64,000 nt of DNA from Lineus longissimus (Eukaryota > Nemertea > Pilidiophora > Heteronemertea > Lineidae): the NCBI RefSeq assembly GCF_910592395.1, contig NC_088321.1, positions 2,668,001 through 2,732,000 of the forward strand. The letters are read 5' to 3'. The notes under the pieces are model-generated. The model worked only from the letters and a program-made list of their open reading frames with translations, ran no database searches and was not told the origin of the DNA. Shown one piece after another: positions 24,042 to 35,640 of the stretch. The position numbers and the translations under genes are program-made. Position 1 is the stretch's first letter. Each line of letters starts with the position of its first letter.

Positions 24042-25298
24042 ATGGTGAAAAATAAACTGGTAGTTGACCACGGAAATTTTTTGATAATCGACAAATTAGA
24101 CAGACTTTGATATTTCCACTCTTTTCAGCCAACTGGCAGAAAAAACTCAAAACACGCCCCCTATTACCCAATTAGCAAAATTCGAAATTAGTTTTTTCAT
24201 CAAATAATTTCTTTATATCTGTAGACTTGCCACAGCAAATATTTTTTCAATACCTCTGCAAATATGTACTTGATAGTTAAAAACATGCACTCGTCTAATT
24301 GATAGGCCTCGACCCTCCAACCTAGGAATATTCATTAGTGGTCTTGTCTCATATTGTTAAGCCACCCACTGAGCCCTCTGCAGCGCCATGTTATTTTTAT
24401 ACGGAACGCCCCCACGCCAAGAGTTACTTTGAGAATGGAAACCCCCTCAACCTAATGGGTGATGTCATTGTCAGTGCAAAATACTCGATCACCTAATTCC
24501 TACATGGATTTCTATTAGGATAGGGGAAGGATATGTCTTCTAACAATTGTGGCAATAATAAGTTCTAAAGTAACGCCATGAATAAATTGACTTGAGTGAC
24601 TCTAATTGTATGAATGAATTGTCGTCTGCTATGACTGCAAGTGAACCTGCATCGGCTATTGGTCAGGAGTTTATGACGGTTCATTGTATTTGAGGTTACA
24701 CCCTGTGATGTAAGATGACCTGTGTGGACAAAGTGGTACAAATATAGTTAGCTGAAGCTGGTAAAAATCAGTAACCAAATATTTACTGATGGTGTCCACA
24801 GTGTCACCTGCCTTGTGTGTGGTCTCACTGTACTGTAGTATTGGGGATGGAGCGCATCACCCAAGATAACCACAAAACGCAAACACGATTCCCCGGGAGA
24901 AAAGAGCGGAGTGGCCTGGGGATTATATTGAGTTTGTTATTAAGCACAGACCGTTGCCCTTTTCCTTAACAACCCATCCCGAGGTCCATCCCAGCCCACG
25001 CACGCAGACACCTGACCACTGATCGTCACGCAAAGCACACTGTCAGCAAGAAATCACTTATGAGATGCTAGAGGGGAGGACCAAGGCACTTGCCAAAAGC
25101 CAAAAGGATTTTCATTTTTCGGCGGTAAAATATCATGTGTAACTTGAATTTAAATCAGAAAATTTTGAGGCAGCATCAAGATGTAATTGAATGCAGAACC
25201 AACCTTATTTTTTTATATTTTTGGATGACCTGCCAGGATTTGTGTGGGGAGCAAACAATGAAGGAAAAATGCTGTAACGTGATTTTATTAATCCTGGG
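24042..25298. repeat. 1.26-kb tandem duplication, first copy
   Basis: Starts ATGGTGAAAAATAAACTGG, and the same words begin the second copy at 25,299. Colinear matches include TTAAAAACATGCACTCGTC, GGCCTCGACCCTCCAACC, GATGGAGCGCATCACCCAAG and AACGTGATTTTATTAATCC at the end. No coding sequence is visible in either copy. Compared with copy 2 it has about 100 extra bases near 24,120-24,215 (GCCAACTGGCAG onward) plus smaller insertions. Confidence 0.85.
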
Positions 25299-26394
25299 AT
25301 GGTGAAAAATAAACTGGTAGTTGACCACGGAAATTTTTTGATAATCGACAAATTAGACAGACTTTGATATTTCCACTGTATATCTGTAGACTTGCCACAG
25401 CAAATACTTTTTCAATACCTCTCCAAATATGTACTTGAGAGTTAAAAACATGCACTCGTCTAATTGATAGGCCTCGACCCTCCAACCTATAAATATTCAT
25501 TAGTGGTCTTGTCTCAGCCACCCACTGAGCCCTCTGCAACGCCATGTTATTTTTAGACGGAAAGCCCCCACGCCAAGAGTTACTTTGAGAATGGAAACCC
25601 CTCAACCAAATGGGTGATGTCATTGTCAGTGCAAAATACTCGATCACCTAATTTCTACATGGATTTCCATTAGGAAAGCGGAAGGATATGTCTTCTAACA
25701 ATTGTGGCAATAATAAGTTCTAAAGTAACGCCCTGAATAAATTGACTTGAGTGACTCTGATGGTTCATTGTATTTGAGGTTACACCCTGTGATGTAAGAT
25801 GACCTGTGTGGACAACGTGGTATGAATATAGTTAGCTTACGCTGGTAAAAATCAGTAACCAAATATTTACTGATGATGTCCACAGTGTCACCTGCCTTGT
25901 GTGTGATCTCAACTACACCCGTACTGCTAAGTATTGGGGATGGAGCGCATCACCCAAGATAACCACAAAACGCAAACACGATTCCCCAGGAGAAAAGAGC
26001 GGAGTGGCCTGGGGATTACACTGACTTTGTTATTAAGCACAGACCGATGCCCTTTTCCCTAGCAACCCAATCCCTAGGTCCACTCCGGCCCACGCACCCA
26101 GACGCCTGACCACTGATCGTCACGCAAAGCACAGCTGTCAGCAAGAAATCCCTTGAGATGCTAGAGGGGAGGACCAAGGCACTTGCCAAAAGCCAAAAGG
26201 ATTTTCATTCTCCAGCGGTAAAATATCATGTGTAACTTGAATTTAAATCAGAAAATTTTGAGGCAGCATCAAGATGTAATTGAATGCAGAACCAACCTCA
26301 TTTGTTTATTTTTTTGGATGACCTGCAAGGATTTGTGTGCGGACCAAACAATGAAGGAAAAATGCTGTAACGTGATTTTATTAATCCTGGGATG
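25299..26394. repeat. 1.26-kb tandem duplication, second copy
   Basis: Directly abuts the first copy at CCTGGGATG/GTGAAAAAT and ends at CCTGGGATG near 26,394. It is shorter by about 160 bases because of internal gaps. The two copies differ by scattered substitutions, so the duplication is recent but not brand new. Confidence 0.85.
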
Positions 26395-28579
26395 ATTCTA
26401 GCAAATGCACTTGAAAGAATAGTCTTTGTGAATTCATGATGATATGCATAGCCCCTTAAAAATGAATTCCCTATTTATGCTCTGGACATAGTTTCAAGTC
26501 TTCTAAAGGCGATTAAGCTCAACCATTTTTACATTTTCTCGGGCGGTAAAAATGTAACTTATCCGGCCTTTCCTGTTTAAAAGTCCGGCGCAGATCAGTT
26601 TGCTAAGTCTGATGAACATGTTGATAAGGGTTCCATTCAGAAACTCGTCTATGACTTGATGATGCGTCAATTACTTTGATAATGATTTAGGTGCAGGAAG
26701 GGTATTGTGTTGCTGGTGCGAAATTCGCTTTGAATTGATTTGAACCATATGTCCCAAAATGTTGTGAAGCAGAGAAAAGTATTGAAAAAAACGTTAGTTA
26801 TACTTCGGGCCCCAAAACCTTGAAGTTATCGAAAATTCGTGATTCGACCGACCAGGATTATAAATCTACTTCTATTTTGCCGTAGCCTTAAAAAATTATA
26901 AGCGTGCAGAGTGAGAGTGCCATTTCACTTTTCACTGGACAATGGCCTAAATATTTATAATAGGTGACTCACGAAGATAGAATCACTATTCAGTCCGCAT
27001 GATAGGAGAATCACCGAAAGCAATTGACCTTCTTTATGAGTTTTATTTTTGTTCACCTGTCGGGACATGGACTTCATTCGGGATGGGAGATAACACACCA
27101 AGGAGCACTTGACTTTTATAAGTTTGACTATGTTATCAGTAGCCAAATAAATCATACCAAGTTATTGAACACAATGGATCAAATATCACCATAGAAACCG
27201 ATAACCTATAGAAAAATCGAATGTCAAATACATGTACAGGCCAGATAAAAAATCACTGAAAACGTGAGATCGTCCTTTCTTTCTTGCTGTGCATCGGGAG
27301 AGGGCGTATTTTAAAGATACATTTATATAAGTGAAGACGTCGTCAAAACCAAGGCCTGGTGGTTCAGGGCAAATTAAGTCACTAACCCAGTGTTAACTTT
27401 CACTCAGCTTTATCTCCTTCAGTTAGCCCGGTAAACTTGATGCAGAGCAATGCCACACAAGTGGCCAACGTGTGTTAAACAACCAGCCCAGGGATGTAGA
27501 AAGAATAATATCAATACGCCTCCGTCTCAAAAACCATTGAGAAAGAGAACTATGTACTTTAACTAACGCTTATATATGTTTTTAAACAGGTGCACACTGA
27601 CGCTTTCTCAACCACTTGTTTCCTCCAAATTGCCAGTGGATTTGAACTGTGAGGGTGTGAGGGCGATTTCTCTAGGTATAGTAGGCTACTCTAGAGACTG
27701 TTTTAACCCGCGCCTTTACATGTTTTTTAAACGTATTGACATTATTGACAATGGTTTTCTAAATTACTTTTCTTTATCTCACGAGATAACCACTACATTT
27801 GATCTACGTTGATTGCTTGGAGTCTTTTGTTTGGTTAGGTGCTCTTGAGACGCTCGTTTAGGGATGGCCGCTTGATAATAAGCTATTAATTGGGTGACCT
27901 TGTCATGAGAGGTATGCGTACGTAAACATCGGGCGACAGTGATAACACACTGCTGTCGATAAAACCTGAGAATAAAAGTGGTATCGATCGAACCTCACCA
28001 TTACCTCTCATGATGATCATAATTGGCAGAATCCAGCCCTTTCGTTTCTGACCAGAGAGAAAATTGACATGGAAGTGTTCGCTTCTGCGTGATCAACTGA
28101 AAAACTAATGCAATTTAGCCTTCTGTGTTTGTGCCCAAGACTCACATTAACTTTTATCAAACTTGTAAAGCATATTACATATTCTGAAAGTGTCTGTTCT
28201 GTTCATAAAACCAAGCAGATATCGTGATATTCATGGCCAGCACTTTTGTTTCTGACTATACTCCATGACATAGAGAGGATAGGCTGAAGGAAAGTCCAAC
28301 TTCGGAATTCTCAGCCTGCTGTGATTGTACCTAGGATGCCCATCTACGTTTGTCTAATGTGTAAAACATATTAGATCTTCTGAAAGAATCTCTTCACATT
28401 AAAACCTTGTAGACATCGTTAGAATTCGCAGACTGTGTAGCACTTTTATTTCTGACCATATTATTGTTACCCGTCACAGCAAAACCAGGCACAGGTCTCT
28501 CGAAGCTTGGCAGGATGAGACGGACTAGTCGTTCACTTTTGTCTGCCTCTGGCATAACCATCAATTGGAGGCCTATCAG
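26395..28579. other. Non-coding DNA, no gene seen
   Basis: One 78-codon frame (27,576-27,812) has no recognisable domain. No tandem array or RNA gene was seen. At 28,466-28,520 sequence like ACCCGTCACAGCAAAACCAG resembles one end of the foldback family at 59,104-59,297. Confidence 0.35.
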
Positions 28580-28881
28580 ACTCGTATGATATCCAGACAG
28601 TCGGGCGAGTAAGTGATGACATTTAAAATTTAAACTGGTTGTTGTTCACAGATATTTTTAGAAAATCATACAAGTTTGATATTTTGACACATTTCACCCC
28701 TCCCCGCGCCCTGACCAATTGGCAAAATATCAAAATCGTTTTTTATAAAATGATTTCTTTATATCTGTACCAAAAATTGACCTTAAAAACTCGAGTCTAA
28801 TTGAAAGGTCTGAATCCTCAAACCAAAGAAATCTAATCTTGTCTCAATGAGATAGACTTTTTTGGGGGGGGGGGGGGGGGG
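28580..28881. repeat. Diverged third copy of the 24-26 kb repeat, ending in an 18-base G run
   Basis: CCAGACAGTCGGGCGAGTAA, AAACTGGTTGTTGTTCACAG, GACCAATTGGCAAAAT and ATTTCTTTATATCTGTA match the start of the tandem copies and the part unique to copy 1 near 24,150-24,220. An uninterrupted run of 18 G lies at 28,864-28,881. Confidence 0.55.
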
Positions 28882-29130
28882 TGATAATTTTGAGAATCCA
28901 GCAAAAGTTTATTTTCCTGTTAACATAACATCCCATAACTCTCCTACCGAGGAAAGTGATCTGGAAAAAGCCATGATTTCTAGTCCAGCCAAAAGCAAAC
29001 AGTTCAGCACCACCTCTGGCCATGCAAGTTAAGGATAAACGCAAGAGTATCTATGTTGCTTGTGAAACGACTTTCATGATCAGGGGCTTATATAGTTTCA
29101 AAGTGATTGCGTATTGACTAGTTAGACAAT

Positions 29131-29206
29131 ACAATGAAACCTCCCATAGCGGACACCTCTTTATTAAGGACAGTCTCTCTATTAAGGACACATTGGATAT
29201 TAAATC
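29131..29206. mobile_element. One end of the pogo-like AACCTCYCTWTTAAGGACA MITE family
   Basis: ACCTCCCATAGCGGACACCT followed by CTTTATTAAGGACAG and CTCTATTAAGGACAC is the same sequence as the ends of the MITE cluster at 53,148 and elsewhere. No matching opposite end was found nearby, so this is a fragment. Confidence 0.6.
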
Positions 29207-29444
29207 ATCAGCAATGCAATACTCTAAACGAATTACATATAGAATGATTTAAGCACATTCTAAATATCGATCAAGATGACCAGGGCAAGAATTTTGCAAA
29301 TTTTATCAAAACTAGACCATTGCGGCCAATGCAGCAGTCCTGGGACGGAACGAACTCAGATATGATAGAGAGTTTCGGTCATGCGCAAACAGGACGCCTA
29401 ACATGGAATACATCATCAAGTCAGGTTGCAATTAGCATTATCGC

Positions 29445-29900
29445 CGCTGCCTCGGTATAAGGAATTGATACCGAACTGGCAGTATCAGTTGTCTCACCAA
29501 AACCGCGAGGGTCGAGCAAGAAATGTAGACCAACCGATTGAGTGGTTTTGGCGAGACAGAAATTGATACCTTACCAACTTCTGATATATATACGTTTTCC
29601 CCACGCTCCCGCCAGGTGGCCAGCGTGTAAAATACCGTGAGTATAAGGTATCAATTTCTGCTCTATAAAACCTCTTAAATTAAATAACGAATAGTGTGGT
29701 TTTAAATGCTTTTTGGCTGTTATCATATTTTGCAGCAACCCAAGCGTCGGTTGCCTTACCCAGAGTCTTTCAAATAGACCGAGGTTGCCGAGGTTTTGGT
29801 CAACAATTAAGCTTCACCGGAGCGCTTTTTTGAGACAATATCAATATTGATTATGCCGATTATGCATTAATGCCGACAGTGAGGTAGCAATTTATATTCT
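29445..29900. repeat. Foldback repeat family with TTGTCTCACCAAAACCGC ends
   Basis: TTGTCTCACCAAAACCGCGA (near 29,488) is paired with GTGGTTTTGGCGAGACAG (near 29,541), flanked by AATTGATACC words on both sides. A more diverged copy occupies about 29,790-29,900. A third lies at 31,205-31,370. Confidence 0.5.
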
Positions 29901-30675
29901 TAAACAACGAGCTGTAATGTACTGGTTGTAGATGCTTTTGAAAGACTGTGCTGTAGTTAGGGATCTACTTAATTTTTGTGAAAGGGCAAACGTATGCAAA
30001 TATATATATTCTCTATTTTTCTAATGTTAATTGATCACGTAAATGGGCAGTCGGTCGCCTTTAATTTCATCAAATTAGCCCGATTAACACAGTTTGTTTG
30101 CGGGGAATTTTTAGCATGGGGTTGTAATAAAACAATTCAGGTAGAAGTAATTTAATAAGTTCAACGGTTAATGTATAAGAGCAAACTAAATTACAAAAAG
30201 TCCCCTATATTCAAAATAAGAACCAAGTGCTAGTCTATCTAACCAGTAGCTAGTTGAAGTTCTTATTAAATCAATATTTGGGTGTTCGCCAAAACGGGTG
30301 GTCGAGGACTTGATATACGACTTCACATGCCTCGATCTGGGTTATTCTTGTACTAATGGGCGGGATTCCGGGCTGAAATCGTCTCCTGTGATTGACATTA
30401 TTATATTTGTCTTGGTACTGTAGATCACTATTTTTGTACATAGGGTCCGTGGCTGATAAACTTCCATTTACAGAGAGTAAGACAATGGTGTATATCAGAG
30501 ACGTCCGGCAAGGTCTTAATTAACACCTTCATGTTCACGACAAGCCTATGATAAACAGACCTATCAAAGGTGAGCATCTGATGAAGACTGGCTACTCCTC
30601 GCCCGCAAAAGTAGTCAGAAAACCAGACGTCTGGGATTTTTTGGCAGGAATCGTTTATTTAGTACGTAATGTGGT

Positions 30676-30760
30676 CAGTAAGGAGAGCAGTTGCATAGTG
30701 ATAAGATCACAGGGCTCATAATCGGGATGTCTTGGGTTCGAATCACCGAAAGATCATCAT
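30676..30760 (+). repeat. tRNA-derived SINE head, Met-tRNA-like (not a functional tRNA)
   Basis: GAGAGCAGTTGCATAGTG is followed by GGGCTCATAATCGG, which matches the anticodon arm of elongator tRNA-Met (CAT anticodon), and by the B box GGGTTCGAATC at 30,734-30,744. The acceptor stem does not pair, so this is a tRNA-derived SINE or pseudogene. Confidence 0.5.
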
Positions 30761-30865
30761 TTGTTTCGTCTTTGTCATTCCAGACCAGCAGCAAATTGGT
30801 AACTTACTTGCATATAGATGGCGAAATATGATTAAGGAATTGATACTGAAGGTATTGCATTTCTT

Positions 30866-31200
30866 TTAGTGAGTTTTTTGGCCGGATTTGGATCCACACA
30901 ATGGTACTTAAAAGTACCATTGTAAACAAGGGACTAGCTCCTACTGTTGTAGCTTTTTCTAGCAAACCCCGCTCATTATGTCACGTCGGTGGTGTGTGTC
31001 TGTCGCAGAGGACGGAGTTACTGACTCACCAAAGTCCCTCACTTTCACCGACAAGTAAAACATTGCGAATTCTGAAGAGCGCCGGTTGGTTAAGCTCTTG
31101 GTTCGGGCTTTTAATCTCTGATATTTTCCGTCTGTACATTTTGTAACCATTGTATTTTCATTTTAATGTTCTCCTTTTAGGAGGTTAATAATGTTATTAT
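30866..31200 (+). repeat. Dispersed repeat R2, copy 1 (non-LTR 3'-end-like)
   Basis: Very similar to 35,270-35,640: CTAGCTCCTACTGTTGTAGC, TTATGTCACGTCGGTGGTGT, TTCTCCTTTTAGGAGGTTAA. Both copies end in TTATTATTAT tracts after the same word, as expected for a SINE or the 3' end of a LINE. TTCTCCTTTTAGGAGG can form a short terminal hairpin. Open frames across it are not conserved between the copies. Confidence 0.65.
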
Positions 31201-31204
31201 TATA

Positions 31205-31370
31205 TTATTATTGCTTGTCTCACCAAAACCGCGAGGGTGGAGCGAAAATGTAGACCAAAAACGAGGCAGCTGGAGCCGAGGTTTCGGCAAACATTTCAGA
31301 TCCAGCCGAGCGGTTTTAGTGAGACAATCAATATCGACAGTGAGGTATCAATTTCTAATCTAAAAAATCT
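31205..31370. repeat. Foldback repeat with TTGTCTCACCAAAACCGC ends, third copy
   Basis: TTGTCTCACCAAAACCGCGA at about 31,214 and GCGGTTTTAGTGAGACAA at about 31,311 form an inverted repeat around a short centre. GAGGTATCAATTTCT follows, as in the copies near 29.5 kb. Confidence 0.6.
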
Positions 31371-31689
31371 CAAATAAAACAACGAAAAATAATGCATTCC
31401 ATTTCACTCAGCTAAAATTACCATTTTGCTGAGTAACCCCGACTCTCAGTCTTTAAACAAAAAAAACAAAGGAATAAAAGAAGAAACTGAGATTTTAATT
31501 CATTGTTAACAGAGATTTATTCAACAAGTATGATCAGTAATGGTATCCATGTATCTAGTTAAATCATCCATTTCTCACAAGTATCTGAAGTGACCAACTG
31601 AATTTAGTCAAATGCAGAAATAATAAGAGCACTGTCTTCAAGAATTTAGAAAGTCTGACTAAATTCAATCGTTGTCTGAAGTGTCATCA

Positions 31690-33545
31690 ATTCGAATTGT
31701 CATTTTTTTTCTAATTTCAAAACATCCTTACCAGACCACGATGACCCAAAGGAGTTGGCTGAGAAGTTCTGTAGTTTTTTCACAAGTAAGATCAGTAAGA
31801 TTCGGGTAAAACTCGTTTCGAGCAATGCTGTGTCGACACCAATTTCAGAGGACTCTGTTGAAGGCTGTGTTCCAGGCCTGTCCAGTTTCACCCATGCAAC
31901 TGAGGATGAAATAAGGAAGCTGGTGTTGTCAATACCCGCCAAGAGTTGCACTCTGGATCCGATCTCGACTGTCCTACTGAAAAAATGTGTCACTCCCCTT
32001 GTGCCAGTGCTCACATCTATAGTCAACAAATCAATGCAGCAAGGGCATGTACCTAAAGACCTCAAATTTGCCTTAGTGAAGCCTTTGTTGAAAAAGCCAA
32101 CCTTGGACTGTGATGAACTTGCCAACTATAGGCCAGTTTCAAACCTGACCTATTTATCCAAGCTAATCGAAAGGGTTGTAGCTGTTCGTCTACGAGAGCA
32201 TATGACAGTGAACGAGTTGTATGACCCGAATCAGTCGGCCTATCGAAAAGGCCACAGCACCGAGACTACACTTCTTAAAGTTACCAATGACATACTCACA
32301 TCCTTGGATGTAGGACATGAGGGTCTCTTGGTGTTACTCGATCTTTCTGCGGCCTTTGATACGGTTGACCACACCATTCTGCTTGGCAGACTCCAGGAGA
32401 GGATAGGACTCTCGGACACTGCCCTGCACTGGTTCAGCTCATATCTCGAGGACAGACAACTTTCTGTGTGTATACAGGGTTTTACGTCAGCTGCTGTGTC
32501 ACTGGAGTATGGAGTGCCGCAAGGGTCTGTGTTGGGCCCAGTACTTTTCACGATATATACAATTCCATTGGGAGACGTCATGAATAGAGCATGCATTCCA
32601 TATCAATTGTACGCTGATGATAATCAGTTGTTGACTTCTGCTCGATGTGGTGACAACGCCCAGTGTAGCGCCATGGTTGCCTCCACGGAGGGTGGAATAG
32701 GCCATATCCAGTCTTGGCTGTCAACAAATTGGCTCTGTCTTAATGCCCCAAAAACGGACATGGTCAATTTTGTGTCAACGCGTCGACAGGGATCCATTCC
32801 CAGTATCAGTATCAGCGGAGTTCAGATTCCAAAATCTGAATGCGTTAAGGACCTGGGAGTGTGGCTCGATGAGGGAATGACTATGCAGACTCAAGTGAAA
32901 ATGACATGCAAAGCTGCCTATGCCAGCCTCTACAAAATTGGGAGGATAAGGAAATACCTAGATCGTCACTCAGTAGTAAGGCTTGTGCACGCATTGGTTG
33001 TCTCCCGACTAGACACTAACAATGCCATACTCTATGGTCTACCAGATAAGACCCTGGCTCCTTTGCAACGTGTGCTAAATTCCGCTGCTAGGCTTGTTTG
33101 TCGCCGCAGGAAATTTGACAGCATCACCCCACTGCTCCGCGAGCTCCATTGGCTTCCTGTCAAGGCAAGCAACGTTTACAAAATTCTGACTCTTGTACAC
33201 AAGACAGTAGTGAGCAGTGGGGGTCCGATATACCTGTCAGATTTGCTGGTGGCGACAAGCGGCTGTACGAGGTCCACCACGTTCAAGGCGCTTAAAATCA
33301 AAAGAAGTAAGTCCAGGTATGGTGACCGCAGCTTCTCATGCTGTGGCCCATACCTGTGGAACAAACTTCCTGTTTCCGTCAGGGCTCTACCAGAAACATC
33401 ATTTAAGAGGCAACTCAAAACCACCTTGTTTGAGGACTATTTAGGGGGGGGTGGCGCCTTGAGCGTGGTGGACCACGGAAAGGCGCCCAATATAAGTTTT
33501 TCAATTCATTCATTCATTCATTCATCCTTTTATAATCTGACCTAA
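31690..33545 (+). mobile_element. 5'-truncated CR1/L2-like LINE: intact reverse transcriptase frame
   Basis: One open frame runs from about 31,705 to TAA at 33,543-33,545 (about 600 codons). It begins inside ORF2, at the linker before the RT (LAEKFCSFFTSKISKIR). The endonuclease is missing, as is usual for 5'-truncated LINE copies. RT motifs are LANYRPVSNL, LLDLSAAFDTVDH, YGVPQGSVLGPVLF and the catalytic YADD (YQLYADDNQL). The C-terminal part has RVLNSAARLVCRRRKFD, ITPLLRELHWLPVKA and LWNKLPVSVRALPE, all characteristic of CR1/L2 ORF2. The frame ends in an (ATTC)n tract at 33,503-33,527, which fits the microsatellite-like 3' tails of this group. It is different from the LINE at 17.2 kb. Confidence 0.88.
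33503..33527 (+). repeat. (ATTC)n tail of the second LINE
   Basis: CAATTCATTCATTCATTCAT closes the LINE copy. The last codons of the RT frame read through it as SIHSFIHS. Confidence 0.7.
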
Positions 33546-34301
33546 TTCAGGCAGTTAAAGCAAGGTGTGAAGATGACTAATTCAGTCAAATGCATGCCCA
33601 GAATAAACAATAAAATAGTGTCCACTATCTGCAATACTCACATACATAGATATATAGATTGTAAACGTTGTGTGGGGCGCCTTTTCACCGAACAAATTGT
33701 GCTCAAGGCGCTGCCCCCTCAAAGTGCCTCGCGTACAGCCAAGTCTTTAACTGACATTTGAATTTAAGGACATCTGAAGCATTCTGAATATGAGATGGGA
33801 GTTGATGTTCTAACCAAATTGAATTTGAATTCAGTCATTCAATGAATTGTTTTAAATGCTATCGAAAAACTGTTTCTACTTCAGAGGCCTAAGCATGATG
33901 AAATTAAATACGATTTTCTTGTTTTCAAAACACAATTAAGTAAAACAGCAATGTAAACTATGCTAGATCTGCAAATCACAGAGATACAAACGAAAATAAC
34001 GATATCATAACAGAAAAATTGTATCTATCAAATCTTAGAAAACGACAGACAAAGTTGACAGGATTTTTATGAACGTTACTGACGATAGTAATGTGAGTGA
34101 TGACCCTAGTGTTACCGGCAGAATTAGGGCGAGTTAGAGTCTGATTTTGTTTCAGATGATGACTATGTACCTGCTGTATAGCATGACGCTAGTAATAGTG
34201 ATGGGGCTTTTGATGGTGGCCCACGTGGAAACAGTTCGTCTGGGGATGAAGACATGCACCTCCCCCCCTCAGAAATCCTGAGAAATTCGGCGATTTAAGT
34301 G
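33546..34301. other. Non-coding DNA, no clear gene
   Basis: Near 34,080-34,255 short frames rich in Asp and Ser (for example SDFVSDDDYVPAV) are broken by stops. They resemble the acidic N-terminus of piggyBac-like transposases, but too little is left to call. ACTAATTCAGTCAAATGCA near 33,575 resembles ACTGAATTTAGTCAAATGCA near 31,600 on the far side of the LINE. Confidence 0.3.
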
Positions 34302-35076
34302 TTAATCTACTGGTATGATATTATACTTAGAACACGACACCAAATCAGAAGAGCCGATGGGTCGGTGTGCCGGTGTAGACAGTAAGACCCTTAATCTACT
34401 GGTATGATATTATACTTAGAACATGACACCAAATCAGAAGAGCCGATGGGTCGGTGTGCCGGTATAGGCAGTGAGGCCCTTAATCTACTGGTATGATATA
34501 ATACTTAGAACACGACACCAAATCAGAAGAGCCGATGGGTCGGTGTGCCGGTGTAGACAGTAAGACCCTTAATCTACTGATATGATATTATACTTAGAAC
34601 ATGACACCAAATCAGAAGAGCCGATGGGTCGGTGTGCCGGCGTAGACAGTGAGGCCCTTAATCTACTGGTATGATATTATACTTAGAACATGACACCAAA
34701 TCAGAAGAGCGGATGGGTCGGTGTGCCGGTATAGGCAGTGAGGCCCTTAATCTACTGGTAGGATATTATACTTAGAACATGACACCAAATCAGAAGAGTG
34801 GATGGGTCGGTGTGCCGGCGTAGACAGTGAGGCCCTTAATCTACTAGTATGATATTATACTTAGAACATGACACCAAATCAGAAGAGCCGATGGGTCGGT
34901 GTGCCGGTATAGGCAGTGAGGCCCTTAATCTACTGGTATGATATTATACTTAGAACACGACACCAAATCAGAAGAGCCGATGGGTCGGTGTGCCGGTATA
35001 GGCAGTGAGGCCCTTAATCTACTGGTATGATATTATACTTAGAATATGACACCAAATCAGAAGAGCCGATGGGTCG
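34302..35076. repeat. Minisatellite, 89-bp unit, about 8.7 copies
   Basis: TTAATCTACTGGTATGATAT recurs at 34,302, 34,391, 34,480 and then every 89 bases to 35,014. The array stops inside GCCGATGGGTCG near 35,076. Units differ mainly at ACACG/ACATG, GTGTAGACAG/GTATAGGCAG and GAGCCGA/GAGCGGA, so variants are interspersed. No unit-length change was seen. Confidence 0.92.
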
Positions 35077-35269
35077 AAAAGATTTTGAACTTTTAGATAT
35101 ATTTCAAAGTAATCATTTTAAGCGTATTTTAGGTCTGCCAAAGAGGAGCCACCATTGTAGCTGTTGGCGGCCCTCGATATAAAACCGGTATCCGCTGTAG
35201 TTATAAATGGAAAATTTGTCGTTTTTTTCTGTTTTTAAACAACAGTCTCCGGCTTGTTTTTTAAATACA

Positions 35270-35640
35270 TTTCTTTTAGCGAGGTTTTTAGCAGGATTTG
35301 GATGTATTAAAGGCACGCTTTTAATAAATACCATTGTGAACAAGCGACTAGCTCCTACTGTTGTAGCTTTTTCTAGCAAAACCCGCTCATTATGTCACGT
35401 CGGTGGTGTGTGTTTGTCGCAGAGGATGGGGTTACTGACTCACTAAAGTCCCTCATTTTCACCAACAGGTACAACATTGTGAATTCTGAAGAGCGCCGAT
35501 TGGTTATGCTCTTGATTCGGGCTATTAAATCTGTCATAATTTTACCGTCTGTAAATTTTGTAACCCATCATAGTATAGTATTTTATTTCATTTCGACGTT
35601 CTCCTTTTAGGAGGTTAATAAATATTATTACTATTATACC
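35270..35640 (+). repeat. Dispersed repeat R2, copy 2
   Basis: Counterpart of 30,866-31,200, with the same TTCTCCTTTTAGGAGGTTAA word and an ATTATTACTATTAT tail. Upstream, both copies share GGATTTGGAT and TTAGYGAG words. Confidence 0.65.

Noticed and set aside
27576-27812. 78-codon plus-strand frame
   Set aside because: No recognisable domain, splice context or repeat relation. It is of a length expected by chance.
30676-30760. A functional tRNA-Met gene
   Set aside because: The anticodon arm and B box are present but the acceptor stem does not pair. It is better explained as a SINE.
34080-34260. Acidic, Ser-rich fragments resembling a piggyBac transposase N-terminus
   Set aside because: Stops and shifts interrupt it, and no catalytic part or TTAA-flanked ends were found.
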